The notes: generated by a model from the sequence alone, not told the origin. A stretch of 64,000 nt of DNA from Paenibacillus allorhizosphaerae (GCF_910594985.1 NZ_CAJVCE010000009.1:1-64000); one strand, 5' to 3'; positions 16,222 through 25,768 are shown, counted from the stretch's first letter. Numbers and translations are program-made.

Positions 16222-16329
16222 AATGAGATGAATTCAGGTTTTGCTTAGCGCTAGTTTAATACAAATCTAGAAAGGCATAATAAATTTGTTTTTATTAAGT
16301 TAAAAAAATGGAGAAGAGGAAATAATATA

Positions 16330-17091
16330 ATGAAACTTTCAGGAAATACAATACTTATTACAGGCGGAAGTTCTGGAATAGGATTAGCTTTCGCAGAACG
16401 CTTTATAAAAGCTGGAAATAAAGTCATTATTTCTGGACGACGCGAAAATGTACTTCAAAATGTGAAAGAAAAATTCCCAAGCCTTATTACGCGTGTAAGT
16501 GATTTGGATATTGAATTCGAGCGTGTAGCATTGTTTGATTGGGTAACAGCGAACTATCCAGAAGTGAATGTGTTAGTTAACAATGCGGGGGTCCAACAAC
16601 GCTTTAATGTGTTAAAAGCGGATACGAGAAACAATTGGAGTTATTTCAGTAAAGAAATTACAACCAACATGGAAGCACCTTTACATCTCTCTATGCTGTT
16701 CGCTCCATTTTTTGCAACAAAAGAAGAGGGAACTATCATTAACGTGACATCTGGGTTAGCCTTTACACCGTTTGCGATAGCTCCAATTTATTCAGCAACG
16801 AAAGCGGCGCTTCATTCATTTACAATGAGTCTAAGACACCAGCTTTCCGATACGTCTGTTGAAGTAATAGAAGTTGCTCCTCCGGCAGTGAATACAGGTT
16901 TAGGCGGAGTGGGGTTGCATACGCATGGAGAACCATTAGATGCCTTCGCAGATGGAATTTTCAAAGGATTAGAAGAAGGTAAAAAGGAAATTGGATATGG
17001 CACTTCTGTGAATCGCTTACGCATGTCACGAGATGAAGTCGACGAACACGTAGAAAATATGTATAAGGCAACGAAAGACACAATTGAATAA
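16330..17091 (+). CDS. Short-chain dehydrogenase/reductase (DltE-like)
   Basis: The 253-residue classical SDR has the cofactor motif TGGSSGIG near residues 11-18, NNAG near 88, and a catalytic Ser plus Tyr-x-x-x-Lys (YSATKAALHS) near 157-161. It resembles the DltE-type oxidoreductases, whose substrate is not established. It lies 108 bases after the MerR gene and is probably its regulatory target. AGAGGAAAT precedes the ATG. A small AT-rich block covers MerR and SDR, distinct from the GC-richer region to the right. Confidence 0.85.
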   Translation: MKLSGNTILITGGSSGIGLAFAERFIKAGNKVIISGRRENVLQNVKEKFPSLITRVSDLDIEFERVALFDWVTANYPEVNVLVNNAGVQQRFNVLKADTRNNWSYFSKEITTNMEAPLHLSMLFAPFFATKEEGTIINVTSGLAFTPFAIAPIYSATKAALHSFTMSLRHQLSDTSVEVIEVAPPAVNTGLGGVGLHTHGEPLDAFADGIFKGLEEGKKEIGYGTSVNRLRMSRDEVDEHVENMYKATKDTIE

Positions 17092-17306
17092 CTACGCTTA
17101 CCGAAAAAGGTGCTACCATTGTATAGGTGCTTTTCCGAAATTAAATCAAAATGACAGTTGTTTTGACTTCGTATTGGCATATAAAAAAGCAAAGCTATTT
17201 CTAAAAGTTGTTTACATTTAATCATACTCACGGTGGACTTTCGGAACTTCTCGGAAGCATTCATGAGCTTGCCTTACGCGTCAATATGAGTCCCTGTCGA
17301 CTATGT

Positions 17307-17337
17307 GAAGCCGCCGTTATCGATCTACGGCAGCTTC
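17307..17337. repeat. Intergenic hairpin repeat (copy 6)
   Basis: GAAGCCGCCG (17307-17316) pairs with CGGCAGCTTC (17328-17337) with one mismatch. It is probably also the terminator shared by the convergent SDR and argC genes. The gap 17092-17368 shows nothing else except a direct repeat of GGTGCT at 17109 and 17127. Confidence 0.5.
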
Positions 17338-17368
17338 AAAGTGTCGTGTGTTAAGCTTTTGTCACCCA

Positions 17369-18328
17369 TTAACGTAAATATACCAAACTATTTCCTTCAT
17401 CGAATCCAAGCATGAGATTCATATTTTGTACAGCAGCACCGGATGCTCCTTTACCTAAATTATCGTATCTTGAAATAATATTTATCTTGTCTTTTTGTCC
17501 AAAAACAAATATTTCCAGTCGGTTCGTATGATTACATTCAGATATCATAAAGTGCCCTTCATCGAGGTAAGCTTCTGAATCGTACGGCATCACATGTACG
17601 AAACGCTCTGTTTCAAAGTACGTTGATAATACTTCATGTACATCTTTTGCGGAAGGGTTTTTCGGCATATACCTACTCATTAAGGGAACTGACATTGCTA
17701 ATCCTTGCGCATAATTAGCTTTAATGGGTGTAAATAATGGCTCATATAAAAGTCCTGAATACAACAACATCTCAGGGATGTGCTTATGATTGAGTTGCAA
17801 CGCATAATGTCTCGGAACATTGAGTTTTTTCTCAGCGACTAATGTTGAATTCTCATATTCCTCAATTCCACTTCTTCCAGCTCCGGAATAGCCAGTCACT
17901 GAATAACATGTAACGGGATAATCTTGTTGAAGAATACCAGCTTCGATCAACGGTCTAACGGTAAGAATAAAACCGGTAGCATGACAACCAGGGACGGAAA
18001 CTCTTGATGCGTTACGTATGAAATCTCTTTGATTTTTTAACTCGGGCAAGCCATATACCCAATTTTTATCGGTTCTAAAAATAGTGCTGGCATTAATGAT
18101 TTTGGTTTTTTCATTTTTCACAAGAGCAATGGACTCTTTTGCAGCCGAATCGGGAAGGCAAAGAAAAACAATATCTGCTGTATTAAGGAATTTACTTCGT
18201 TCTTTAGGATCTTTTCTTTTATCGTAGTCAATCCTGAGAACCTCTATGTCTGATAGTTTTGATAGATACTCAAAGATCTTCAAGCCTGTTGTCCCTTCTT
18301 GTCCGTCAACAAATACTTTATATTTCAT
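17369..18328 (-). CDS. argC: N-acetyl-gamma-glutamyl-phosphate reductase, short type
   Basis: The 319-residue protein matches the shorter (type 2) ArgC class: nucleotide-binding VDGQEGTTGLKIFEYLS at the N-terminus, catalytic Cys115 in SVPGCHATGF, then GYSGAGRSGIEEY and KGASGAAVQNMNLMLG. The enzyme makes N-acetyl-glutamate semialdehyde in arginine synthesis (NADPH-dependent). AAGGAGG precedes ATG 18328. No argJ, argB or argD lies beside it, so it may be a second, scattered copy. AT-rich codon use differs from the uvrA-like gene upstream. A possible ArgR site was not located. Confidence 0.9.
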   Translation of the reverse strand: MKYKVFVDGQEGTTGLKIFEYLSKLSDIEVLRIDYDKRKDPKERSKFLNTADIVFLCLPDSAAKESIALVKNEKTKIINASTIFRTDKNWVYGLPELKNQRDFIRNASRVSVPGCHATGFILTVRPLIEAGILQQDYPVTCYSVTGYSGAGRSGIEEYENSTLVAEKKLNVPRHYALQLNHKHIPEMLLYSGLLYEPLFTPIKANYAQGLAMSVPLMSRYMPKNPSAKDVHEVLSTYFETERFVHVMPYDSEAYLDEGHFMISECNHTNRLEIFVFGQKDKINIISRYDNLGKGASGAAVQNMNLMLGFDEGNSLVYLR

Positions 18329-18440
18329 AATCAGCCTCCTTGTGATGCATAAATATTCTATAATAAGTATAATTATACATATATTTTTGTTTCAATCAAA
18401 TAAGGCTAAGCCGCTTCAAACGAGCGTACCCGTAACAAAA

Positions 18441-18475
18441 AGGCTGCCTTCATGATTGAGCTATCGTTCTACGAA
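18441..18475. repeat. Hairpin repeat family, half hairpin with tail (copy 7)
   Basis: AGGCTGCC (18441-18448) is followed by ATTGAGCTATCGTTCTACG, the family tail, without the second hairpin arm. Confidence 0.45.
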
Positions 18476-18518
18476 AGCTTAATCGATCCTCGATCGGGTC
18501 CGGTTACAACGTACCCCG

Positions 18519-20795
18519 TCAGAATGACGCTCCTTGGCCGGTTTCTGCCTTGCGTAAATACACCCCCGTTATCGAATGCTCGGAAGCAGCCAGCTGGACA
18601 GGAGTGCCTTCGAATATAATTCGGCCACCCCGGTGGCCGCCCTCGGGACCCATGTCAATGATCCAGTCTGCGCTCTTGATCACATCCAGGTTGTGTTCGA
18701 TGACCACCACCGTGTTGCCCCCGTCGACCAAGCGGTTCATAATGTCCATCAGACGAGAGATATCAGACATATGCAGTCCAGTTGTCGGCTCGTCCATTAC
18801 ATAGAGACTGCCTTCCTTGTGAAGTTCCCCGGCCAATTTGATGCGTTGGCATTCTCCGCCCGACAAGGTGCTCAGAGGCTGGCCCAGCGTCACGTATCCG
18901 AGTCCCACATCCTCCAGCGTCTGCAATTGACGGAGCAGCTCCTTCCCGCTGAAGAACTCTGAAGCTTCCCGTACCGTCATGGCGAGGACGTCGCTGATGT
19001 ATTTTCCGTTCAGCTTATACTCTAGCACTTCATCGCTGAACCGCCTGCCCCCGCAAATTTCACAAGTCGTCCTTATTGGCTCGAGAAAGGCCAAATCCGT
19101 GTAGATCATCCCGAGACCCTGACAGTTGGAACAGGCTCCCTTGGAGTTGAAGCTGAACAACGATGCGCTCACCTTGTTGGCGGCTGCGAACAGCCGCCGG
19201 ATCTCGTCCATCATGCCCGTATAAGTGGCCGGGTTAGAGCGGATGGATGTGCCCACGGCCGACTGGTCGATGATAATTGCTTCCGGATGCGACGGCAGGA
19301 ATGCTCCGTTAATCAACGTACTTTTGCCTGAGCCGGCTACCCCCGTTACCACGGTCAGCACACCGACGGGTATATCGACTGTCACATCCTTCAGATTGTG
19401 CAGGCTGGCGCCGGCTACGGTCATCCAACCCTTGGGTACCCTGGTTGAAGTTTTCAAGGGTAGACTTTGCTTCAAGTATCGTCCTGTCAAGGTATCCGCG
19501 CGGAGCAAGCCCGCAAAGTCGCCTTCGTAGACGATTTCTCCGCCGCGGGATCCCGCATGAGGTCCGACATCGATGATGTAATCGGCGATCTCCATGACTT
19601 CGCGGTCGTGTTCGACGACGAGCACGGTATTCCCTTTGTCCCGGAGCTGGCGCAGCATGCCGTTCAGACGATGGACATCTCGCGGATGCAGCCCGACGCT
19701 CGGTTCGTCGAAAATGTAGATCATGTCGGTAAGACTGCTGCTCAGATGACGGACCATCTTGATGCGCTGCGACTCCCCGCCCGACAAGGTTGCGGTCTGT
19801 CGGTCCAGACTCAGATACTCAAGCCCGATGGAGACCAGATGATTCAGCCGGGTCAGAATCCCGTCAGTCATCGGGCCGGCAACGGGATCCTGAATGGCTT
19901 CAATCATACGTATTAGCTCGCCAATCTCCATCGCCGCGCATTGGGCAATGTTGTATCCGTTAATCCGGCAGCCCAAGGCCGCTTGATTAAGCCGGCTTCC
20001 CCCGCAAAGGTTACACTCACTATAGGTTAGAAAGCGGTTAAGGGTTTCGCGTTTGGCATCTGACATCTCGCTGCTGTCTCGCTTCAAATACAGGCGGGTG
20101 AGCTTGGGCAGCAGACCTTCATAATCCGATTCGATATCGCCGCCTTTGGTTCGGTATAAGATCTTGCTTTCTTTGCCGTGGAGGAGGGTATCCCATTCTG
20201 CCGGCGTAAAGTCGGCGAGCCGCTTGTCGTTGTCGAACAAGCCGGAATGGGTATACGTATTCAAGTACCAGCTTCCTACCTTAAATACGGGGAACAGGAT
20301 TGCTCCTTCATTCAGCGACTTGGGCCTGTCAAGCAGCTTGTCCACATCGAACTGCACCACCTGCCCGACTCCGGAGCATTCCGGGCACATGCCGGCCGGG
20401 TCGTTAAACGAGAAAACATGCGAATAGCCGGCAAAAGGTTTACCGATTCTGGAGAACAGCAACCGGAGCATCGCATAAATATCCGTGATCGTGCCGACAG
20501 TCGAACGGGAGTTGCCACCGAGCTTTTTCTGATCGATCACAACCGCCGTAGACAAGTTCTCGATGCGATCGGTATCCGGTTGACTAAACCGGGGCAGCCG
20601 ATTGCGGATGAATGCAGAAAACGTCTCGTTAAGTTGCCGCTGAGCTTCGGCGCTGATGGTGTCGAAAACCAGGGAAGATTTGCCCGAGCCCGAGACGCCG
20701 GTGAAGATCGTGATTTTTTGCTTCGGGATGCAGACATTCACGTTTTTAAGGTTATTCTCGCGTGCTCCTTCAATTACGATATCATTGACTTTCAT
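18519..20795 (-). CDS. UvrA-like excinuclease paralogue
   Basis: The 758-residue protein contains two ABC ATPase modules: Walker A GVSGSGKSS at 33-41 and GVAGSGKST near 487, signatures LSGGESQRI and LSGGECQRI, and two zinc modules (CPECSGVG; CSNCQGLG with CEICGG). It is clearly shorter than housekeeping UvrA (about 940-950), lacking part of the insertion that binds UvrB. That length fits the UvrA2/drug-resistance-associated class (for example daunorubicin resistance DrrC). GGAGGGG precedes the ATG. It stands alone, with the DHFR-like gene upstream in the same orientation. Confidence 0.9.
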   Translation of the reverse strand: MKVNDIVIEGARENNLKNVNVCIPKQKITIFTGVSGSGKSSLVFDTISAEAQRQLNETFSAFIRNRLPRFSQPDTDRIENLSTAVVIDQKKLGGNSRSTVGTITDIYAMLRLLFSRIGKPFAGYSHVFSFNDPAGMCPECSGVGQVVQFDVDKLLDRPKSLNEGAILFPVFKVGSWYLNTYTHSGLFDNDKRLADFTPAEWDTLLHGKESKILYRTKGGDIESDYEGLLPKLTRLYLKRDSSEMSDAKRETLNRFLTYSECNLCGGSRLNQAALGCRINGYNIAQCAAMEIGELIRMIEAIQDPVAGPMTDGILTRLNHLVSIGLEYLSLDRQTATLSGGESQRIKMVRHLSSSLTDMIYIFDEPSVGLHPRDVHRLNGMLRQLRDKGNTVLVVEHDREVMEIADYIIDVGPHAGSRGGEIVYEGDFAGLLRADTLTGRYLKQSLPLKTSTRVPKGWMTVAGASLHNLKDVTVDIPVGVLTVVTGVAGSGKSTLINGAFLPSHPEAIIIDQSAVGTSIRSNPATYTGMMDEIRRLFAAANKVSASLFSFNSKGACSNCQGLGMIYTDLAFLEPIRTTCEICGGRRFSDEVLEYKLNGKYISDVLAMTVREASEFFSGKELLRQLQTLEDVGLGYVTLGQPLSTLSGGECQRIKLAGELHKEGSLYVMDEPTTGLHMSDISRLMDIMNRLVDGGNTVVVIEHNLDVIKSADWIIDMGPEGGHRGGRIIFEGTPVQLAASEHSITGVYLRKAETGQGASF

Positions 20796-20937
20796 AGCCC
20801 CTCCACCTCGGATTTCTATTTTCTAAACTTTCAGTGTAATGAAAAAGCGGCGATCGAAGACCGGAAAATAAAGTCTTAGACTTGCCGCCGCTGTTAATCT
20901 GAAACTAACGATTTTATCATAGGAATGTGCAAAATGA
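20796..20937. other. Intergenic hairpin-like segment
   Basis: AAAGCGGCGATCGAAGACCG and CTTGCCGCCGCTG (about 20843-20895) form long imperfect arms around AATAAAGTC, probably terminating the DHFR-like gene. It is a divergent relative of the hairpin repeats. Confidence 0.35.
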
Positions 20938-21492
20938 TTAGTTCCCATCCAAATGATAAATTAGTTGTACAACACCTGAGGAGAAGGTTCTTGTATTAAC
21001 GATTTTTAAATTCAATCTCTGTTTTATATCCACAAACAGCGGTTTTCCTTCTCCCAAAACAACAGGGTGAACAGATAATCTAAATTCATCAACAAGTCCT
21101 AAATTGATAAAAGTTGTAATAAGACTTGCTCCACCATATAGCCAGATGTCTTTACCAGGCTTATTCTTTAATTCATTTACCTTTTCAAGAATACTATCAT
21201 TTATGAATATTGCTTTATTATCCGTCCCCTTTTGCGTCCTGGAAAACACATATTTCTCTTTACTATGAACCAATTCCCAGAATTCTCTTTCAGAATCAGC
21301 ATGTTCAAGTTCCGGAGTAAATTGTCCCCATAAATCATAGCTTTTTCTTCCATATAAAATGGTATCAATTTGATTTAAAAAATGATTAAACCCCATCTCA
21401 GAGTCCATAATGCACCAATCAACTTCACCATTTTTTCCTTCAATAAAACCATCTAAAGTAACCGCTAAATCCAAAATTATTTTTCGTTTCAT
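20938..21492 (-). CDS. Dihydrofolate-reductase-like (RibD C-terminal domain) protein
   Basis: The 184-residue protein belongs to the RibD_C/DHFR-like family: LAVTLDGFIEGKNGEVDW at the N-terminus, ILYGRKSYDLWGQF, an NADPH-binding segment DIWLYGGASLITTFINLGLV and the closing FSSGVVQLIYHL. Family members are NADPH-dependent reductases, often single genes of unknown substrate; true DHFR function is unlikely. AAAGGAGTAAC precedes the ATG. AT-rich codon use compared with the kinase to its right. Confidence 0.85.
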   Translation of the reverse strand: MKRKIILDLAVTLDGFIEGKNGEVDWCIMDSEMGFNHFLNQIDTILYGRKSYDLWGQFTPELEHADSEREFWELVHSKEKYVFSRTQKGTDNKAIFINDSILEKVNELKNKPGKDIWLYGGASLITTFINLGLVDEFRLSVHPVVLGEGKPLFVDIKQRLNLKIVNTRTFSSGVVQLIYHLDGN

Positions 21493-22076
21493 GTTTTGTT
21501 ACTCCTTTCGTTAATCTACCACCCATTATAGACCTCAACTACGTCACCTATTGTCATATTAATAAAAGAGAGCTCTCCGTCAGAGCGATTCCCTGAAAAG
21601 CAATACAGCATTTCTTCTACGCGGGTTCTCATCAATCATTGAAAAAAGTATTAAAGGTAATATTCTTTTCAAGAATCTGCCCAACCTTACTTTATTCTGC
21701 CGCCAAGCATTGTGGTTATTCATTGACTTAAACTGCCTTTCAACGAATATCAAAGAGGAGCTGTCCTTTACGGCAGCTCCACACTATCGTTCCCCTTTAT
21801 TTTAAAGTTACTTATCGTCTATTCAACAGCACCTTACACCGTTTTATTGTTTATTTCTTTTCTAAAATTCGCTATAACCAAGTTAAAGATGTCTATAAAG
21901 ATATTTCAATGTCATTCAAAGAAATTAATAATAATTAAAATAGAGAACACTGAGGGTTACCATGGTATTTTTTTTTACTTTCTTTGTATTCCATAGAACC
22001 CTTAAACTATCCTGTCCTTTAGCTTAACGGGGCCGCCGATTATTTAACTGTCGTAACTGTCAGATTAATAACTTGC
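21493..22076. other. Long intergenic region with one hairpin repeat
   Basis: Between two minus-strand genes, 584 bases contain hairpin copy 8 (GGAGCTG 21757-21763 with CAGCTCC 21774-21780, then an ACACTATCGTTCCCCTTTA tail) and a half copy (GGGGCCGCCGATTATTTAAC, about 22029). The remainder (21600-21745 and 21800-22015) is AT-rich, with stops in every frame. Confidence 0.45.
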
Positions 22077-22970
22077 TCAGAACAGCACCCGCTGCGCGAA
22101 CCATTGCTCCAAATCGACAGACCCTTGCACCCCTAACAGTCTATACAAAAAGCGGTATACCTGGCGATAGTTTGATAAATCCGGAGGATCTTGGATCGTC
22201 GAATAGCCTTTGAGGAAAGAAGCTGCCGATTTCTCATCCAACACGCACTCCAATCCGACAAAATCAAACTCCCGAGGGCCTATCGCATACGCTTCAACAT
22301 CAACGACCGCCGACAGCACCCCATCTTGAATCAAGAACTGCGACGGATCAAGATCAATAAACACGGGACAGAAATGATCCGGAACCGGCAGAACGCCAAG
22401 TTCTCGGATCATGGCATCGAGCCACACTTTGATCTTGCTATCATTCACATAATCACGCTCGACGAGCTGCCGCATGGTTTGGGACAAACGGGCATGGAAT
22501 AATTCCCGTCTCTCCATTTGGGGGCGAGCAAGGTTTCCGAAGTAGTCGCAGCGCTGCAAATGCACCTGGGCCAGCCAAACGCCTAACTGATGTAAAAGCG
22601 CATCGGATTGCCCGATGAAAGACTGCAATGCCTTGCCGTTCATTTTCTCGACGACGATATATTCCCTGCCCTCGATCGTCGCATGTGCCTGCACTCGCGG
22701 CACCGGAATGCCCGCAATTGATCCGAGCATGGCAGCGTTGGCTTCGAAGTGGCGCATTCGTCTGGGATCGATTCCAAACAAATCGTAACACCCCCACCAA
22801 AACTCGCGGCTCGGTGCTTCATTCCATCTGGATGAACGTACAACGCGCTCCTCCGAAACGGTCTTGACCAACCAGACGTCGCTGGCATGCCCGGAATAAC
22901 CAGGATCAAGATACGTGATCCGTTCGATCGGTTCATTAAAGAGCTGCTGCAGCTTAGAAGCGATAGCCAT
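22077..22970 (-). CDS. Aminoglycoside-phosphotransferase-like kinase with altered catalytic loop
   Basis: The 297-residue protein has the APH/choline-kinase-like fold: GYSGHASDVWLVKT in the nucleotide loop, YIVVEKMNGKALQSF hinge and AYAIGPREFDFVGLE near the end. The catalytic loop that is normally HGDxHxxN reads FIDLDPSQ (204-211): the catalytic Asp206 remains, but the preceding His-Gly is Phe-Ile and the metal-ligand Asn is Gln211. The DFG-like Asp224 (VVDVE) is kept. Activity on antibiotics should not be assumed. GGGGAG precedes the ATG at a longish distance. Confidence 0.75.
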   Translation of the reverse strand: MAIASKLQQLFNEPIERITYLDPGYSGHASDVWLVKTVSEERVVRSSRWNEAPSREFWWGCYDLFGIDPRRMRHFEANAAMLGSIAGIPVPRVQAHATIEGREYIVVEKMNGKALQSFIGQSDALLHQLGVWLAQVHLQRCDYFGNLARPQMERRELFHARLSQTMRQLVERDYVNDSKIKVWLDAMIRELGVLPVPDHFCPVFIDLDPSQFLIQDGVLSAVVDVEAYAIGPREFDFVGLECVLDEKSAASFLKGYSTIQDPPDLSNYRQVYRFLYRLLGVQGSVDLEQWFAQRVLF

Positions 22971-23036
22971 AAATGGAACACTCCCCGTTTATATATCCAC
23001 CCGATTAGGAGCCTTGCATGTGGAATTCTATATGAC

Positions 23037-23405
23037 TTACCAATGGGCTTGTAGCTTGTTCCCGCTCGGGTCAAAAAAGTGAAAATAGAAATGCCCATTA
23101 TCTTCTTTCATTTCATCCACCGCTACGCCTTGCTCGCTCAAATACTGTCGCAATTGATGGATATCAGGACTGGTGAAGCCAATGGAAAACTCCGGAAGTC
23201 CATCCTTATTAAAATGACCGCGAGAATTAACATCCGCATGCACAAGTACCAACAATGCACCCGCCTTTAATTCCAGCACAGCCCTGTCACCTTCTTTCCT
23301 ACGCAGCATAAACCCCAAACAGTCGGTGTACCATTGAACTGAAACGTCCAAATCAATAACAGGAATGCGGAAATAATGGATTTCTTCAATTAGCGACCGC
23401 TTCAA
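23037..23405 (-). CDS. VOC superfamily protein
   Basis: The 122-residue protein has two VOC modules: IHYFRIPVIDLDVSVQWYTD / CLGFMLRRKEGDRAVLELKA, then EFSIGFTSPDIHQLRQYLSE and HFYFHFFDPSGNKLQAHW. His10 and the C-terminal region match the glyoxalase-like metal positions, although the usual final Glu is replaced by Gln. The start is a TTG with only a weak AGAGGG ahead. It lies 66 bases upstream of the kinase gene in the same orientation, so the two may be co-transcribed. Confidence 0.75.
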   Translation of the reverse strand: MKRSLIEEIHYFRIPVIDLDVSVQWYTDCLGFMLRRKEGDRAVLELKAGALLVLVHADVNSRGHFNKDGLPEFSIGFTSPDIHQLRQYLSEQGVAVDEMKEDNGHFYFHFFDPSGNKLQAHW

Positions 23406-23621
23406 ATAGAGCGCCCTCTGGAAATAAATGGAATATCATTTAATATTTTATTCTACCATATCCCTTCGGTTCCTTCTAAAAGAATGATAGGTTCGAGATG
23501 GCCGTAGTACCGATGACTGGCCCAATTTTTCATGCTCCTCTTGACCATCACATTAATGTCATGGTTTAGAATAAATCGTAGGCGAATCACCAAATCAAAT
23601 AGAAATCGGTGGGATGATCAT

Positions 23622-24176
23622 ATGAATGAAAATACAACGTTCCGCATTTTGGCCATTTCCGGCAGCCTTCGCAACCGTTCGTCCAATACTTTTTTGCTGC
23701 GTGCTGCCGCCGAACTAGCTCCCGGGAATATGATCGTGACGATGTACGAAGGGTTAGGCGGTATTCCGCCATTCAATCCCGATATTGACGGGGATGAACC
23801 GCCGGCGTCAGTCGCGATTTTGCGCGCGCAGCTCCAAGCGGCAGACGGCGTGCTTATTTGTACGCCGGAGTATGCCGGCGGGGTTCCGGGGGTGTTAAAG
23901 AACGCGCTCGACTGGATCGTATCTTCTGGAGAGCTCATGAATAAACCGGCAGCTGTCATTAGCGCTTCACCTTCCATGACAGGCGGCGCGAAAGCACTAG
24001 AATCGTTGCTGCTCACGTTGAAAATAATGTCCGCCGCCATTGTGGACGGAGGAACCGTTGCTGTCCCGCTTGTGAGCGCAAAATTGAACGCGGCGGGCGA
24101 ATTGACCGACGATGCAACGGCGCAGCAGTTACAAATATTGCTCGACGCGCTTGCACAGAAGGCAAAAATCGATTGA
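23622..24176 (+). CDS. NADPH-dependent FMN reductase
   Basis: The 184-residue flavodoxin-like protein has the phosphate-binding loop SGSLRNRSSNT at about 13-23. It continues with GVLICTPEYAGGVPGVLKNA and DWIVSSGELMNKPAAVISAS, the diagnostic region of the NADPH:FMN/quinone reductase family. ATG 23622 is preferred to the upstream in-frame start at 23532 because the conserved domain begins here and GGTGGGATGATC precedes it. Likely azo/quinone or chromate reduction in redox defence. Single gene. Confidence 0.85.
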   Translation: MNENTTFRILAISGSLRNRSSNTFLLRAAAELAPGNMIVTMYEGLGGIPPFNPDIDGDEPPASVAILRAQLQAADGVLICTPEYAGGVPGVLKNALDWIVSSGELMNKPAAVISASPSMTGGAKALESLLLTLKIMSAAIVDGGTVAVPLVSAKLNAAGELTDDATAQQLQILLDALAQKAKID

Positions 24177-24301
24177 CCTCTCACCGTGGTCAATCGTTCT
24201 AAAAGAACCGGTCTACGACGCAAATGAGCCGCGGGAGCCGTACGCCCCTCCAAATAGCGAAAGTTGGGAGGCGTAGGACCACGTCAAAGCTCTGGCTCTG
24301 T

Positions 24302-25768
24302 TTATTCCGTATGAACCGCGGCATAAAGCTGCGCCATCAACCCCATCCCCATCTGCGACAGGACGCGGTAGCCGGACCGCTGCAATTCCAGGCCGCCCGC
24401 ATTATGCTGGGCTACACCCGACAAGATGCCGTCCGGCGTCAAATACGATTCCAATGCACTCAAGCTTGCTTCGGCTTCGGAAAAGCAAGCTTGCGGCAGC
24501 ACGCCGTGCTTTGCGCCGAGGGCAAGCGCGGCGGCGATGCCCGCCGAACCGGAGGTGTCGATTCCGGTATCCGGTTCATCCAGGAAGCAAGCCCATAAGC
24601 CTTCCGGCCGCCTCCAGGCCAGCGCCGCCCGGGCAACGCGACCAAGCTCCGCTTCAATCTCGGCCATTCCAGTTAAACCGGCATAGCCCGATGCTTTCAG
24701 CTCAATCCACGTCCGCGTCATTCCGAGCATATACCAAGCGTACGCACGCGCCCAGCTGCGAAACGATTGCGTTCCTTTTTTCTCGCTGTAGCGCAAATGG
24801 ATGTGATCGCCTTCGACCAGCCGGTCGCGCCGCAGCAGCAGTTGCCGGATCGCCCGCTCCGCAAGATCCTGCCTGCGCAGTCTAGCGGCGACTGCCGCCA
24901 TAGGATACGCGACGGTATACGCGCCTTCCGCGGAAACCGTATCTCCGTCGATGACGGATCCGCCAGCAGCCATCCCGCGCGAATCCCAGAAGGCAAGCGC
25001 CCGGATGACCGCGGGATGGTCATGGTGAAGCTTGGCGATGATACCGACGGGAAGCGTCGCTTCAATCGTCGTAAACGAGCCGGACACCGCTCTTCCTTGA
25101 AGATCCTCATAACGCAGTTCCCCGTCCGCGCTCACGAACTGCCCGAGATGTCGGGCAATGACCGAGTCAACGAGCTCCGTCCCAAGTACCGCTCGCAAGT
25201 CATACAAGCCGTCAAGCACGCAGCCTTCCAGCCAACCGAACGGCTGCAAAGAAGCAAGCGACGCCATCCGTTCCAGGAAATGCTCCGATTTCGAGTGCTC
25301 CGGCTGCGCGTCAATATAAAGATGCGGCGCTGAAAATTGCCGCGATGCATCCCCGTTCAGCTCGTCAAATATCCACAGCGGGCTCCCTTCATCGACGCCG
25401 TCTCCGTCATCCGCCCTCAGTCCTACGCCTTCGCGCAGCACCGCTTCCGTCTGCTCCGCCGTAAGCATTAGCTCGAACGGCTGAAACGCATAAGCGTAAC
25501 GAATATCGAAATAGCCCAGTATCCGGCCGGACTCCGGCAGGAATGCTTCCACCTGCCTTGCAGCCCTATAGTCCAAGGCCGCGGAAATCCGCAGCCGGCT
25601 GACCGCGGGAAGCGGCCGTTTCACGGAAATGCCGCCATCCGGCCACGCGAGCCGCAGCTCCTTGCCTACCCGTACCCCGGACCATCCTCTTGGCAGCCGC
25701 TTGCCCTCCGGCAAGGCGCCATCCTGCGAATGAACGATGCGCGCCGGAACATATCTTCGTGAATCCAT
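24302..25768 (-). CDS. Glycoside hydrolase of the GH88/GH105 (unsaturated glucuronyl hydrolase) type
   Basis: The 488-residue protein has no signal peptide. Its C-terminal (alpha/alpha)6-barrel half shows RSWARAYAWYMLGMTRTWIE (Trp-Ala-Arg-x-x-x-W), DEPDTGIDTSGSAGIAAALA with the Thr-Ser-Gly-Ser-Ala signature, and QRSGYRVLSQMGMGLMAQLY. These fit unsaturated rhamnogalacturonyl/glucuronyl hydrolases, which cleave products of polysaccharide lyases. The N-terminal 120 residues are not assigned. It is the last gene of a three-gene operon with Rieske and amidohydrolase genes (18-bp gap), an unusual partnership. High GC. Confidence 0.7.
   Translation of the reverse strand: MDSRRYVPARIVHSQDGALPEGKRLPRGWSGVRVGKELRLAWPDGGISVKRPLPAVSRLRISAALDYRAARQVEAFLPESGRILGYFDIRYAYAFQPFELMLTAEQTEAVLREGVGLRADDGDGVDEGSPLWIFDELNGDASRQFSAPHLYIDAQPEHSKSEHFLERMASLASLQPFGWLEGCVLDGLYDLRAVLGTELVDSVIARHLGQFVSADGELRYEDLQGRAVSGSFTTIEATLPVGIIAKLHHDHPAVIRALAFWDSRGMAAGGSVIDGDTVSAEGAYTVAYPMAAVAARLRRQDLAERAIRQLLLRRDRLVEGDHIHLRYSEKKGTQSFRSWARAYAWYMLGMTRTWIELKASGYAGLTGMAEIEAELGRVARAALAWRRPEGLWACFLDEPDTGIDTSGSAGIAAALALGAKHGVLPQACFSEAEASLSALESYLTPDGILSGVAQHNAGGLELQRSGYRVLSQMGMGLMAQLYAAVHTE

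Noticed and set aside
17101..17145. Possible terminator between the SDR gene and argC
   Set aside because: The two GGTGCT blocks are direct, not inverted, repeats and cannot pair.
20178..20879. 233-codon plus-strand frame opposite the UvrA paralogue
   Set aside because: It is antisense to the Walker A and zinc-module region of UvrA; no recognisable protein features.
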